DNA of 64,000 bases from Stomoxys calcitrans (Eukaryota > Arthropoda > Insecta > Diptera > Muscidae). The position numbers were made by a program, and so were the translations under genes. Where the stretch lies: positions 195,686,598-195,750,597 of the forward strand of contig NC_081552.1 in the NCBI RefSeq assembly GCF_963082655.1, read 5' to 3'. Every line of letters begins with the position of its first letter. Within the stretch, counting starts at the first letter, position 1. Shown piece by piece: positions 30,530 through 43,250 of the stretch. The notes beneath the pieces were generated by a model. It saw nothing but the letters and a program-made list of their open reading frames with translations. It ran no database searches and had not been told where the DNA came from.

Positions 30530-33392
30530 AAAGGACCATGATTTGCGGATCTGCACCTGGAATGTCCGCACTCTTTATAGAGAAGGTGCAGTATACGCGC
30601 TTGCGGAAGTATTAGAGAAGTACAAGGCAGATATTTCCGCCTTACAGGAAGTGCGATGGAGTGATGCGATAGCGTCACTACAACACCAAACGGTGACGAA
30701 ATATACTTTAGCTGCCATAACATGAGGCATGAATTTGGCTGTGGATTTGTGGTTAGTCGGAGACTGAAACACCTTGTCTCAAGCTGTACTCCGGTGGTTG
30801 AGAGGATAGCCACAATCCGCATAAAAGCCAAATTCTTCAACATCAGCCTTATTTGTGCCTATGCCCCGACGGAAGACAAAGACGAGCAGACCAAGGATAT
30901 TTTCTACGAGCGCCTAGAGAGAGAATATGACCGCTGCCCCGTCCATGATATTAAAATCGTTTTGAGAGATTTTAATGCGGGAAGGACGACATTTTTGGCC
31001 CAACAGTCGGAAAGTTTAGCCTCCACGAGATAACGTCCAGTAATGGGTTGAGGCTGATAGAAAAAAATTCACAAAGCCACATGGATGTCACCCGATCAAA
31101 ACACGAGAAACCAAATTGATCACGTTGTGATAGATGGAAGGCATTCATCCAGCGTGTTAGATGTACGATCGATCCGTGGAGCAAATATAGATTCGGATCA
31201 TTACCTTGTTGCAGCAACGGTTCACACCCGTTTGAACATGGCGAGGATAGTACGATCTGACACTGCACGGAAGCTGGACATTGAAAAGCTGCAAACACAA
31301 CAAATGGCGGTGGCATACTCCACTCGACTGGCCCAACTGCTTGATGAAAGCACTCCTTGTTTCGATGATATAATGGCGCAGTGGCAAACTATTGGCCACT
31401 CCATGGAAAATGCCGCGAAATCCGTACTTGGGTACCGGAAGCCTCCTCCAAGAAACCCATGGTACGACCAAGAGTGTCGAGATGCTACTGAAGCCAAGAA
31501 TGCGGCATATAGAGCAACCCTACAATCAGTAGCAACGCGCCAGATGAAGGAGAGGTATCGGGAGAAAAGGAGAGAGGAGAAACGTCTATTCCGCAGAAAG
31601 AAAAAGGAAATGGAAAGACGTGAGTGCGAGCGAATTGAAATGTACGGGAGTCAGAATGAACTCCGGAAATTCTACCAAAGAATTAAACACCAAACCGATG
31701 GCTTTGGTGCAGGCACATCCTCCTGCAGAGACAAAGAAGGAAATCTGGTAACTGACACAGATAACATGCTGAGGATATAGAAAGAGCATTTTACCCAACT
31801 GCTAGTGTCCGCAGAACCAATCCCTGATGATGGTATAGAATGTTTACCTCCTAGTCAGAATGAGGTCCAAGTAGCAGTGACCCGACTAAAGAACAATAAG
31901 GCAGCAAGAGCCGACGGGTTACCCGCTGAACTATTTAAGACCGGAGGCGACACGCTGATAAGGCGTATGCATCAGCTTATCTGCGCAATCTGGCTAGAAG
32001 ATCGGATACCCCATGATTGCAATCTCAGCATACTATGTCCCGTACACAAGAAAGGAGACAAGACGTAATGGCCTAACTACATAGGAATAAGTCTCCTCCC
32101 CATCGCATACAAGATACTCTCGAGCGTACTGTTTGAAAGATTGAAACCTAAAGTCAATGAGATAATTGGGCCCTATCAATGCGGCTTGAGACCTGGTAAA
32201 TCCACCCTAGACCAGATATTCACACTGCCTCAAATCCTGGAAAAGACCCGAGATGGCAAATCAACTTTTGCCATCTCTTTGTTGACTAAAAAGCCGACTT
32301 CGATACTCCTTTTCTTTCAAAGGTATTTCAAGCAGTGTCTGAGATTTGTATCCTTGCAAAATTAATGAGATTCTGCAGGATGACACTTGCTGACACGCGT
32401 TCCTCAATAGGAATAGGAAAGAATCTCTCCGAATCATTTAATACCAAGTGAGGTTTCAGGCAAAGAGACAGCCTATCGTGTGACCTCTTTAATATCCTGC
32501 TGGAGAAGATTATACGATATGCAGATGTGAATAGATTATCGCACACTACTCAGAAGAGAACACATACTACTCGCCTATGCCGACGACATCGATATCATAG
32601 GTCGGTCACCGGAAGTAGTAACTGCAGCCTTTGAAAGAATCGAAAGACAGTCAGTGAAAATGGGTCTGGCAGTAAATGGAGATAAGACGAAATGGATGGT
32701 TTCAACTCCCAAAACGGCTTGTACAACCGATCAGATAAAGAAAATGGAGAAAGCTGGGAACCACAACTTTGAGATTGTCAGTAACCTTATCTTCCTCGGA
32801 TCCGCCGTAACCGAAACGAATGACACCAGCTTTGAGATAAAGCGAAGAATAATACAGGCAAACAAATGCTACTTTGGACTAAGTAAGCAGTTTAGAAACA
32901 AGGCCACCTCTCGACGGACGAAGATTACACTATACAAGACACTGATACTACCAGTGTTGTTATATGGTTCTGAAGCATTGGTACTTATGAAGCAGATGAG
33001 GCAGTGCTGGGAGTATTTGAGAGAAAGATTATTCGTTAAATATATGGGCCAGTTTGCGATAATGGAGAGTATAGGCGATGTATGAACCACGAGCTGTATG
33101 ACGACGATAGCATTGTTAAATGCATCCAAATACAACGGTTGCGTTGGCTAGGTCATGTTGTCATCATGGATGAAGAAGCTCCAGCAAAGAGGTATTTTGA
33201 AGGCAAACACGTTGATACACGCAAACCGCGAAGACCAAAATCCCGATAGACGGATCAAGTGGCGGGAGACACCTCGAAACTTGGTGTCAGAGATTTTAGA
33301 ATGAGCTCAGAAGATCGAGGCGCTTTGAACGCTATTCTACGTTCGGCTGGTGAAACAAGTGTTCTATCATATCCAATTAAAGAAAGAAAGTA
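30530..33392 (+). pseudogene. near full-length APE-type LINE ORF2, inactivated
   Basis: Plus-strand endonuclease/reverse transcriptase broken by stops and frameshifts. Endonuclease: RICTWNVRTLYREGAV (from 30540), ADISALQEVRW, SLICAYAPTEDKDE, LRDFNAG (a GDFNA-type box with Arg for Gly), NQIDHVVID, DSDHYLV. A long charged linker (31460-31640). RT: NNKAARADGLPAELFK, LCPVHKKGDK, SLLPIAYKILSSVL, QCGLRPGKSTLDQIF, a deletion of the motif with the first catalytic Asp, then LLAYADDIDII (about 32568) and KTKWMVSTP. Ends after a C-terminal LRWLGHVV motif with a short non-coding tail. Stops at 31778 and 32066 among others. No ORF1 is recognised. Clade not assigned. Confidence 0.85.
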
Positions 33393-33399
33393 AATATCG

Positions 33400-34285
33400 A
33401 TTAATAAATATAGGGCCATCTAGCGAATTCCATCTATATAAATTTAACCGAAATTTGGAATAGCGAGTCGGCGACAATGTGCATACATTTCAAGTGCACT
33501 AAATATTGTTTTTCCCTTAAACCAACTCCTTCCTCCTATGCCAGCATAAAATTAGAGGAGTTTTCAAAGCTTTTCAGTTTTTATTTTACTTCTTCTCTGC
33601 TGCCTTAACAAATTGCCACATGAGGTGCGAAGAAGAATCCAAACTAAGAACACAAAAAAAAGGTGATTGAAATAGTTCGCGTGACCTGTCTACGCTTAAC
33701 TGAGTCTTGTCGGGTTGCACACAACAACATAAAAAAAAACTTCAATGGAAACTGTCAGTGAGCGAGTAACCGCATCAGCACAACTGCAAGCACCAATTAA
33801 AAAGCACACCAACATAAATGCGTGTGCGTGCCATTCAAAAAACTGGAGCACAGCGGCAGCAAAGTATGAAAAAAATCACCTCGTGACAGGAGATGAGAAA
33901 TTTTACAAAATTTAATTTCCGACAAAATTGGAAAAAGAAGCCACAGGTGTAATTGATGTGCCACCAATCATAAAACATCCTCTCATTAGACTGACTGACT
34001 GGCTGACAAGTGCCTATTCAATTTTTGCATTCTCATTAAATTTAGGACTAGCAAACAGAAGGTGCGTGAGGATTTACATAAAATGACACCTCCAATTAAA
34101 GCCTTTGAACAAAAAGAGAAAAACATTTTAAGTAGGTCTCACAGTGAAGGACTTTAAGGTGTCACTCATGTCAACATTGTAGCAATTTGTTTTGAATCAA
34201 TCACATGACTTGCTGAATGAGGGTGTAAAGCAGTTAAATACTTTAAGAAATTTTCGCGATTACAGCCGTATGGCAAACAAAGAAT
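33400..34285. other. no gene recognised
   Basis: Unique AT-rich intronic DNA with short poly-A runs. No splice-bounded ORF or repeat seen. Confidence 0.45.
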
Positions 34286-34289
34286 ATTT

Positions 34290-34457
34290 TAATACCCACA
34301 ACCATAGGATGGGCGGTATACAAATTTAGTCATTCCGTTTGTAACTCCTCGAAATGTTGATCTAAGACCCCATAAAGTATTCTGGATCATCCCGACATTC
34401 TGCGTCGATCTAGCCGTGTCTGTCCGTCTGTTGAAATCACGATAGCCGTCGTACGCT
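34290..34457 (+). mobile_element. DINE-like family A head fragment
   Basis: AATACCCACAACCATAGGAT, then CGTGTCTGTCCGTCTGTTGA; cut by LINE insertion at 34458. Confidence 0.6.
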
Positions 34458-35366
34458 TAAAGCTAGGTTAGATTAGGTTTAAGTGGCTGTCTATCATCAG
34501 ACTCATCAGACAGAAGAAGGAAGATGCCTTCTAGTTCCCACCGTTGAACCATCCAGATCGCTTTAAAAATCCCAATAACTTGCGAATGTCCATATTCGCT
34601 AAATCGGACAGCATCTCAAATAAATGAGTATCTAAAGTAGAACTCCTTCTGACTGCTAGTGTGGGACACACACACAGGTGTTCTATAGTCTCTTCTTCTT
34701 TGATGCCCTCACAGCTTCTCCAATAGTCGTTGCTGGCATCCTTCAGTCTGTCAGCATGTTTTCCGAGTAGGCAGTCACCTGTCATGACAGACACAATAAC
34801 TGAGACGTCTGTTCTTACCAATGACAGCAAAGCAGTAGACCTCTTCAAGTCTAGATGAGACCACATAGTTTTGGAATGCTCACCGCCCCCACCTTTGTGA
34901 CCATTTATCATTCGTTGTCCTTCGGACCTGGTCCTGAAAACTTAGCTTACATGTCGCTAGACAAATACCCACAGGTTCCAGTATCCCAGGAATGTCTAGG
35001 GTAGTTCCTAGTCTCGCAAGCTCGACCGCTTTACAATTCCCTGGGATATCTCTGTGGCCCGGCACCCAGAACAGATGATTTTTGAACTGTTCAGCCATCT
35101 CGTTGAGAAATCTGCGACAATCGAGGGCGGTTTTTGTGTTCAGAAATACGTTATCCAGGGTTTTAATAGCTGCCTGGCTGACTGAGAAGATATTTATGCC
35201 AATCGTCGTTATGACATTTTACTTTTAAGACGCCATCCAACAGACCACAAAACCATATATCATTATAGGTCTGACAACTGCAGTATATACCCAATGCATA
35301 ACATACGGTGTCCCAAAGGGACCCAGTAAACGAACTGCTTCCATCTCTCCAGAGAAGGCTAAAATA
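34458..35366 (-). mobile_element. LINE 3' half (RNase H region, C-terminus, 3' tail)
   Basis: Minus strand: a fragment after the RT core (35366-35220), NTKTALDCRRF, then EQFKNHLFWVPGHRDIPGNC, the C-terminal part of an RNase H domain (His in GHRDIPGN), then a zinc-knuckle-like C-terminus (CVCPTLAVRRSSTLDTHLF with upstream CEG). The tail reads ..CTTAAACCTAATCTAACC. The same RNase H sequence is at 49735-50208. Frameshifted. Confidence 0.78.
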
Positions 35367-35369
35367 AAA

Positions 35370-36703
35370 CAAAAATAAGTTCGGCCGGGCCGAATCTTAT
35401 ATATCCTCCACCATGGATCGCATTTGTCGAGTTCTTTTCGCGGCATCTCTTCTTAGGCAAAAAAAAGGATATAAGAAAAGATTTGCTCTGCTATTAGAGC
35501 GATATTAAGATAGGGTCCGGTTTGGACCACAATTAAACTATATTTATGTTGGAGACCTGTATAAAATGTCAGCCAATTCGAATAAGAATTTCGCTCTTTG
35601 TGGGCTCAAGAAGTAAAATAGAGAGATCGATTTCTATGGGAGCTGTATCGGGCTATAGACCGATTCAGACCATAATAAACACGTATGTTAATGGTCATGA
35701 GAGAATCCGTCGTACAAAATTTCAGGCAAATCGGATAATAATTGCGACCTCTAGAGGCTCAACAAGTCAAGATCCCAGATCGGTTTATATGGCAGCTATA
35801 TCAGGTTATGAACCGACTTGTACTTTATTTGACATAGTTGTTGAAAGTAACAATAAAAAACGTCTTGCAAAATTTCAGCCAAATCGGATAGGAATTGCGC
35901 CCTTTAGAAGCTCAAGAAGTCAAGTCCCCAGATCTGTTTATATGACAGCTATATCAGGTTATAAACCGATTTGAACCATATTTGGCGCAGTTGTTGGATA
36001 TCATAACAAAATACTACGTGCCAAAATTCATTCAAATTGGATAAGAATTGCGCCCTCTAGAGGCTCAAGAAGTCAAGACACAAGATCGGTTTATATGACG
36101 GCTATATAAGGTTATGGACCGATTTGAACCATACTTCGCACAGTTGTTGGATATCATAACAAAACACGTCGTGCAAAATTTCATTCCAATCGGATAAGAA
36201 TTGCGCACTCTAGAGGCTCAAGAAGTCAAGACCCCAGATCGGTTTATATGCCAGCTATATCAAGTTATGGACCGATTTGAACCATACTTGGCACAATTGT
36301 TGGATTTTATAACAAAACACTTCGTGCAAAATTTCATCCCAATCGGATAAGAATTGCGCACTCTAGAGGCTCAAGAAGTCAAGAAGTCAAGACCCAAGAT
36401 CGGTTTATATGGCACCTATATCAAAACATGGACCGATATGGCCCATTTACAATACTAAACGACCTATACTAATAAGAAGTATTTGTGCAAAATTTCAAAC
36501 GGCTACCTTTACTCCTTCGGAAGTTAGCGTGCTTTCGACAGACAGACGGACGGACGGACAGACGGACGGACATGGCTAGATCGACATAAAATTTCACGAC
36601 GATCAAGAATATATATACTTTATAGGGTCTCAGACGAATATTTCGAGTAGTTACAATCAGAATGACGAAATTAGTATACCCCCCCTCTTATGGTGGAGGG
36701 TAT
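35370..36703 (-). mobile_element. DINE-like element, family A, first of a head-to-tail triplet
   Basis: Minus orientation: hairpin end (AAGTTCGGCCGGGCCGAATC), inverted head copy (TATATCCTCCACCATGGATC), 153-bp monomers, leader (GACAGACGGACGGACGGACA), head ending TATGGTGGAGGGTATA at about 36703. Directly followed by the next element. Confidence 0.75.
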
Positions 36704-38097
36704 AACAAGTAAAAGCGTGCTAAGTTCGGCCAGGCAGAACTTTGTGTACCCATCACCTCGGGTATATATGAAGACCACCATTCGTCAAAATCCGATGAAA
36801 ATTGCACACCTTATGTCCCATAGCAGTTATATCGAAATATGTTCCGACTTCAACTGTGAATAACAAATTATTGATCCTTTTAGTAGCTATATCTAAAAAT
36901 AAACCGATCTGAACCATAAAGGACACGGACGAGGAAAAGCCTACCATAAGTCACTGTGTCAAATTTCGGTGAAATCGGACAAAATCACGATAGCCGTCGG
37001 ATTATAAATCCGCCTTTTATGGGGCCAAGACTTTAAATCAAGATATCGGTCTCTATGGCAGCTATATCCAAATATGGACCGATCTGGGCCAAATTGAAGT
37101 AGAATGTCGAAGGGCCTAACACAACTCACTGTCCCAAATTTTGACAAAATCGCACAATAAATGTGACTTTTATGAGAACAAACCCTTAAATCGAGAGATC
37201 GGTCTATACGGCAGTTATATCTAAATCTGGACCGATCTGTGCCATATTGCATAAGTACGTCAAAGGGAGCTAACCTAAGTAACTGTCCCAAATTTGGCGA
37301 CACCGGATAATAAATGCGCCTTTTATGGGAACAAAACCTTAAATCGAGAGATCGGTCTATACGGCAGCTATATCTAAATCTGGACCGATCTGGACTAAAT
37401 TAAAGAAGAATTTCTAGGGGCCTAACGCAACTCACTGTCCCAAATTTCGGCGACTTCTGACAATATATGCACCTTTTATGGGCGCAAGACCATAAATCGA
37501 GAGATCGGCCTATGTGGCAGCTATATCCAAATCTGGACAGATCTGGAAGGATGTCGAAGGGCCTAATTAAATTCACTGTCCCAAATTTTGGCGAAATCGG
37601 ATAATAAATGTGGCTTTTATGGGCCCAAGACCCTAACTTGGCGGATCGGTCTATATGACAGCTATATCCAAATCTGGACCGATCTGGGCCAAATTGAAGA
37701 AGGTTGTCGGCTGGCCCAACGCAACTCACTGTCCCAAATTTCAGCAAAATCGGATAATAAATTTGGCTGTTATGGGCCCAAGACCCTAAATCGGCGTATC
37801 AGTCTATATGGGGGCCATAACAAGATATGGTCCCGATATAGCCCATTTTCGACTTTAACCTGCTTATGGGCAAAAAAAAAATAATCTGTGCAAAGTTTTA
37901 GATCAATATCTTTATTTTTAAAGACTGTAGGTTTATTTCAACAGACAGAGGGACAGACGGACGGACATGGCTAGATCGTTTTAGATTTTTACGCTAATCA
38001 AGAATATAAAGACTTTATAGGGTCGGATATGGATATTTCAATGTGTTGCAAACGGAATGACAAAATGAATATATCCCCATCCTTCGGAGGTGGGTAT
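36704..38097 (-). mobile_element. DINE-like element, second of the triplet (family D interior)
   Basis: Starts AACAAGTAAAAGCGTGCTAA with hairpin TTCGGCCAGGCAGAA, has monomers of another subfamily (CCAAATTTTGGCGAAATCGG, GGACCGATCTGGGCCAAATT) and ends GGAGGTGGGTATA. Confidence 0.75.
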
Positions 38098-38240
38098 AAC
38101 AAGTAAAAGCGTGCTAAGTTCGGCCGCGCCGAATCTTGGGAACCCACCACCATGGATTCTGCTAAAAATTTATGCGAAATAAATTTCATTGAAGGGCATG
38201 ATTTTATTCTACACACCAAACTTCTGTCAAACCAGCTCTA

Positions 38241-38836
38241 GGAACTGAACAAGCATGATCGAGAAACTGGTTTACATGGACGCTATATCAGGTTCTTGAC
38301 CGATTTGGACCGTACTTGGCACAGTTGTTGGGAAAAATTGCGACTTCCAGGGGCCCGAGAAGTTAAATCGGGAGATTGCTTTATATGAAAACTATATCAG
38401 GTTCTTGACCGATTTGGACCGTGCTTGGCACAGTTGTTGGAAGTACTAACGGAACACCACATCCTAAATTTTAGACAAATTGGACAAAATGTGCGACTTG
38501 TAAGGGCTCAAGAAGTCAAATCGGGAGATCGGTTTATAGGAACTGAACAAGGATGATCGAGAAACTGGTTTACATGGACGCTATATCAGGTTCTTGACCG
38601 ATTTGGACCGTACTTGGCACAGTTGTTGGGAAAAATTGCGACTTCCAGGGGCCCGAGAAGTTAAATCGGGAGATTGCTTTATATGAAAACTATATCAGGT
38701 TCTTGATCGATTTGGACCGTGCTTGGCACAGTTGTTGGAAGTACTAACGGAACACCACATCCTAAATTTTAGACAAATTGGACAAAATGTGCGACTTGTA
38801 AGGGCTCAAGAAGTCAAATCGGGAGATCGGTTTATA
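38241..38836 (+). repeat. 298-bp direct tandem duplication
   Basis: 38241-38538 and 38539-38836 are nearly identical; differences include AAGCATGATC versus AAGGATGATC and CTTGACCGAT versus CTTGATCGAT. Each copy holds about two monomers. Confidence 0.88.
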
Positions 38837-39210
38837 TGGGAGCTATATAAGGTTCTTGATCGATTTAGACCGTACTTGGCACAGTTGGTGGGAGTCAAAA
38901 CAAAACACCATGTAAACAATTTCAGCCAATCCGATGAAAATTACGACTTGTAAGTGCTCAAGAAATCAAATCGGGAGATCGGTATATATGGGAGCTACAT
39001 CAGGTTATATACCGATTTGGACCGTATTTGGCACAGTTATTGGAAGTCACAACAGAACACTTCATGCATAATTTTAGATAAATCGGATGAAAATTGCGAT
39101 TATAAGATATGTTTTTTTCCCAAATCTCAGCCAAATCAGGTGAAAATTTAGTATTCCAAGTGCTGAAGAAGTAAAATCCGCGAATCGGTTTTTGTGGGGG
39201 CTATATCTGT

Positions 39211-39521
39211 TGGAGGCTATCGTAGCGCATGTCCGCCTATAACGCTAAACGCCTGGGTTCGAATCCTGGCAAGACCACCAGAAACAATTTTCAGCGGCGG
39301 TTTTCCTCTCCTTTTGCTGGCAACATTTGTGAGGTACAATGCCATGTAAAAGTTCTCTCCAAAGAGGTGTCTCGCTGTGGCACGCCGTTCGGACTCGGCT
39401 ATAAAAAGGAGGCACCTTATATCATTGAGCTTAAACTTGAATAGGATTGCACACATTGATATGTGAGAAGTTTGCCCCTGTTCCTTAGTAGAATGTTCAT
39501 GAGCAAAATTTGCAATTTGCA
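39211..39521 (+). mobile_element. tRNA-derived SINE, family 1, with target duplication
   Basis: B box GGGTTCGAATCC and full body. Flanked by exact ATATCTGT at 39203-39210 and 39522-39529. The A-box region has lost about 15 bp (GTAGCGCATGTCCGCC). Confidence 0.88.
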
Positions 39522-39769
39522 ATATCTGTGTATAGACCAATTCGGATCATAGTTGCCATGGATGTTAAAAGTCGGCCAAATCGGATGAAGATTGAGGCTT
39601 GTAAGGGCTGAAGAATCTAATCCGGGGATCGGTTTATATGGGAGATATATTCAAATCTGTGACAAATTGGGCCATTTGCAATCCCCAGTGTCCCCATCAA
39701 TAAGAAGTCAAGTCATCTACCCCGTATAGTTTATAAGGTGACAGATCGATTTTACAAATTGTTTTATAA

Positions 39770-40590
39770 ATGCCTTCATTAATGAAACTTTCCTCTTGTT
39801 TCAACTTAATTGTGTTGAAGCTTTTATATTGAACAATTTATTTTAAAGCTTTACTAAATTGTTCCATATATGACCATGCCAAGAGTACTCTTCGAATCGA
39901 TTTAGAAAGAAAACAAAAAACATTTAAACTCATTCGAGTGAAACACATTGAGTATAGAAAATTCTTTGCAATTCTTTCTTTGAACATTTCTGTCTACAAT
40001 CAAGTCATAAACCCATTACATGGCATGCCTTCCAATTCTCCTTTCACTCTGCCATACAACAATGTGACAGAACACTTCTAAGGCAGAATGTTGAAGCAAC
40101 GCCAACACAAATAGCCCATGAAGCTGTAAAATAAAGTTACTACAACCATAAATCACAAATCAATGAAACCCTGACCGAGTTTAGACTAGACCACTGGATA
40201 TCACTGGATAAAAGTATGCCATCAACTTCGTAGTAGTACATGTCTGCATACAACAAACAAACTCGAAGGGCGATGGCATCTTGGCATCAGTGTTAGTTTC
40301 CAATTATTTTGTAAGTTATAGATTCTGAAGTATTTATCGGTCCCATGATGGTGTTCTATGCCGCAGATGTAAAAGGTGAAAAGTAAATTTGAAAAAAAAA
40401 AAATAATGGTCTAGTCTGCTTTTAGATGTGTTAATAAACTACCAAGAAGTCCACAATATACTTTAATAAGCATTTATTTTTATGAACTCGCATTTAAAGG
40501 ACAACGGTATATAGGACAGGAAATACTCATTAAGTCATACTTATATTGATTTGCGTCGCAGTAAAGTTTAATGAATATTTATGCCCTGCA
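39770..40590. other. no gene recognised
   Basis: TE-poor intronic DNA; poly-A run near 40393. No coding signal. Confidence 0.45.
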
Positions 40591-40659
40591 CTACGACTGT
40601 GGTGCAGCCCGAGCACCACAAGGGCTGTAACTTTGAGCACCTTTCCTCATTATCACGAG

Positions 40660-41070
40660 TAGCTTAGTTGGGAGCTACCGGGCGCGTCCACAAGTCGCGC
40701 ACACTGAGATGCTCCATACGGAGTACCTGTAATTGCAGTCGCGGACAATCAGAGGTATCAGGTGAATAGATCCACCCGGTTCCACCCGGCCTCTCACTGA
40801 GCCTATGATGCCCTATATGACAAAACGTATTATTGGTAGAAATGGGCGATGGGTAAATACCCAATAGGTATTTACCCGGTAAATTGGGTAGTTACCGGGG
40901 TATATTTGTCATATAGAGCATCAAAGACTCAGTGAGAGGCCGTGTGGAACCGGGTGGACCTCTTCACCTGATACCACTGATTGTCCGCGACTGCAATTAC
41001 AGGTACTCCGTATGAAGCATTTCAGTATGCGCAACTTGTGGACGCGCCCGGTAGTTCCCACCAAAGCTTA
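40660..41070. repeat. palindrome of the LINE 5' block (arms ~162 bp)
   Basis: 40660-40821 and 40908-41070 are inverted copies of the LINE 5' block (GCTACCGGGCGCGTCCACAA, CATACGGAGTACCTGTAATT, GCAGTCGCGGACAATCAG). The 86-bp centre is rich in GGGTAAATACCC. Confidence 0.87.
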
Positions 41071-41099
41071 TAATTTTGCAGATATCAAAATTTTTTAAT

Positions 41100-41640
41100 G
41101 ATTTCGAATTCTTTGCATATAAACCTGATCTTCTGATCTCATAAAGTCGGATTTTAGTTATATATAGCCGCTATATAGACCAATCTCCAGACTTAAAGTC
41201 TTGAGGTAAAAAATTGGTAATTTCTCATCCGATTTCGATGAAATTTGGCACAGTGAACTCTGGTTGACCCCTATTCATTTCTCTGAAGTGCGGTTCAGAT
41301 CGGACTATATTTGGATATAGTTACCCTTAGACCGACCACCCGATCTGCCGATATAGGGTATTGAAGCCATAAAAGGTCCATTTATTACTCGAATTCGACG
41401 CAATTTGGCACATTGTTTTCTGATAGACCCCTACCCATTCCTGTCAAATATGGTGCAGATCGGATCATATTTGGATATAGCTGCCATATAGACCGATCTC
41501 CCGATATTGTGTAATGAGCGTATAAAAGAAGCATTATTTATCCCATTTTTGTTGAATATCGTTCAGATCGGACCATATAGACCGATCTCCCGAAATAGAG
41601 TATTGAGCCCATAAAACGAGCATTTTTCTTCCGATTTTGA
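41100..41640 (+). repeat. DINE-related family D monomers
   Basis: Four units with GGATATAG(C/T)T(G/A)CC, GACCGATCTCCCGA and CCCATAAAA. No element ends. Confidence 0.55.
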
Positions 41641-41844
41641 TGAAAATTTAATATTGGGTATTTACCCAATACTTACCCAAGCGTTAGGTATTTACTCGGT
41701 AGAAACCCATCTCTAGTTATTAGCGCCTTAAAATAACAAATGGCCTTCATGTTCCCACGATCGCGATCGGTTTAAGAGCTGGAACAAGCTTACTCATCTA
41801 TGCAGCTTTGGGAGAATCGCTACCTCCATGTGCAAATGTAAAGG

Positions 41845-42000
41845 TAACAGGGTATTATGCTTAGTGCATATGTTTGTAAGGCCCATCAGGAAGAGATATT
41901 GACTCATTGATAAGTGTATGGATCGACTAAGAATCACTGTCTGATTCGATTTAGCTATGTCCGTATGTCTGCTAAGCCATGTTAATTTGTGTGCTACATT
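41845..42000 (+). mobile_element. family C head fragment
   Basis: CAGGGTATTATGCTTAGTG, TTGACTCATTGATAAGTGTA, GACTAAGAATCACTGTCTGA parallel 24903-25040. Confidence 0.55.
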
Positions 42001-43248
42001 TTTTGATATCTGAAGGGAGGCGGACTCTCCCCCTTACCCTAATTTTCAGAAACGCCAGATCTCGAAGATTGGTCGGGCGATTTAAGCGAAATTTTGTGTG
42101 CTCTCATAAAGTACCTTAAAAATAAAAATTTTGTATCCAAATTTCGGATGGGGTACCTAGGAGGACCGCCCCACCCTAAAACCTACCAAACATATATTTA
42201 GACCAATCACGACAATATGGCAATCAAATGAAAGGTATTTAGGAAAAGAAAACATATCTGATATCCATTTGTCGAACCAAGTGCTAGGAGGACCACCCCA
42301 ACCCCCAAAACACCCCTAAATCGGACAAATATACCGACCTTGACAATATGGGACTCTAATGAAAGGTATTTGCAAGTAGAATACGAATCTGATATCCAAA
42401 TGTGGGGCCACGTTTCTGGGGGTCTACCCCTTCCAAAAAACACCCCCCAAACAGGACTTATTACTGACCATGGGAATATGGGGCTTAAATAAAAGGTATT
42501 TGAGTGTAGAATTAAAATCTGATATGCAAATATGACACCAAGTGTCTGGGGGGCCGCCTCTCCCCAAAGGGGACACATTTACGACCATAGCCACATGGAG
42601 CTCAAATGAAAGGTCTTCGGGAGTAAAGCACGAATTTGATATCAATATTCGGGAAAAGTGTCTATGGGGCCACCCCACCCCCAAAACACCCCCCAAATAG
42701 TAAGTATTTGCTGACTTTTGCAATATGAGGCTCAAATAAGAGGGTTTTTAGAGTGGAACACGAATCCGATATATATTTTCAAGGCCAAATCACTGAGTGG
42801 CCGCCCATCCCCCAAAACACCCCCCAAGAAGGTCACGTTTGCCGACTATGAAAATATGGGGCTCAAAGAAAAGGTATTTGGGAGTAGACCACGTATCTGA
42901 TATCAACATTAGGAACCAACTGTCTAGGGGACGTCACACCACCATAACAACCCCCAAGTATCACTTATTTGCTCACCAAGGCAATTTCCGTCATAAAGAG
43001 AGTGGAACTAAATATTTATAGTTTTTAAGGCCAATAACACAAACCGGACATATTTGCTAAGAATAATATAAGAATAGAGCACGTTGCTGATATATTTTCC
43101 GGGCTTAGTGGCGACCACCCTAATCTCCAAAACACCCCTAAATCGGCCATATCAATGTGATGCTAAAATAAAAAAAAAATATTCCAAGGAAACTTTTGTT
43201 CCATATAAAGTAAAAGAAGGCGCAGCGGAGTGGGCCCGGGTCAGCTAG
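42000..43248 (+). mobile_element. Helitron-like element, family B, 3' end intact
   Basis: Seven to eight units with CAATATGGGGCTCAAATGAA and GGGGGGCCGCC..CCCCAAAACACCCCCCA, ending AAGGCGCAGCGGAGTGGGCC, CGGGTCAGCTAG, then T. The CTAG end followed by T is the Helitron 3' signature. The 5' end is missing. Confidence 0.62.
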
Positions 43249-43250
43249 TT

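Larger units (their letters stand above)
38098..39715 (-). mobile_element. DINE-like element, third of the triplet, head missing; carries a 298-bp duplication and a SINE
   Basis: Begins AACAAGTAAAAGCGTGCTAA and TTCGGCCGCGCCGAA, then monomers (GGACCGTACTTGGCACAGTT). No head: it fades out near 39715. SINE at 39211-39521. Confidence 0.7.

Noticed and set aside
31085..31780. 231-codon frame as a host gene
   Set aside because: It is the end of the endonuclease and the linker of the LINE (NQIDHVVID, DSDHYLV) and is followed by RT motifs.
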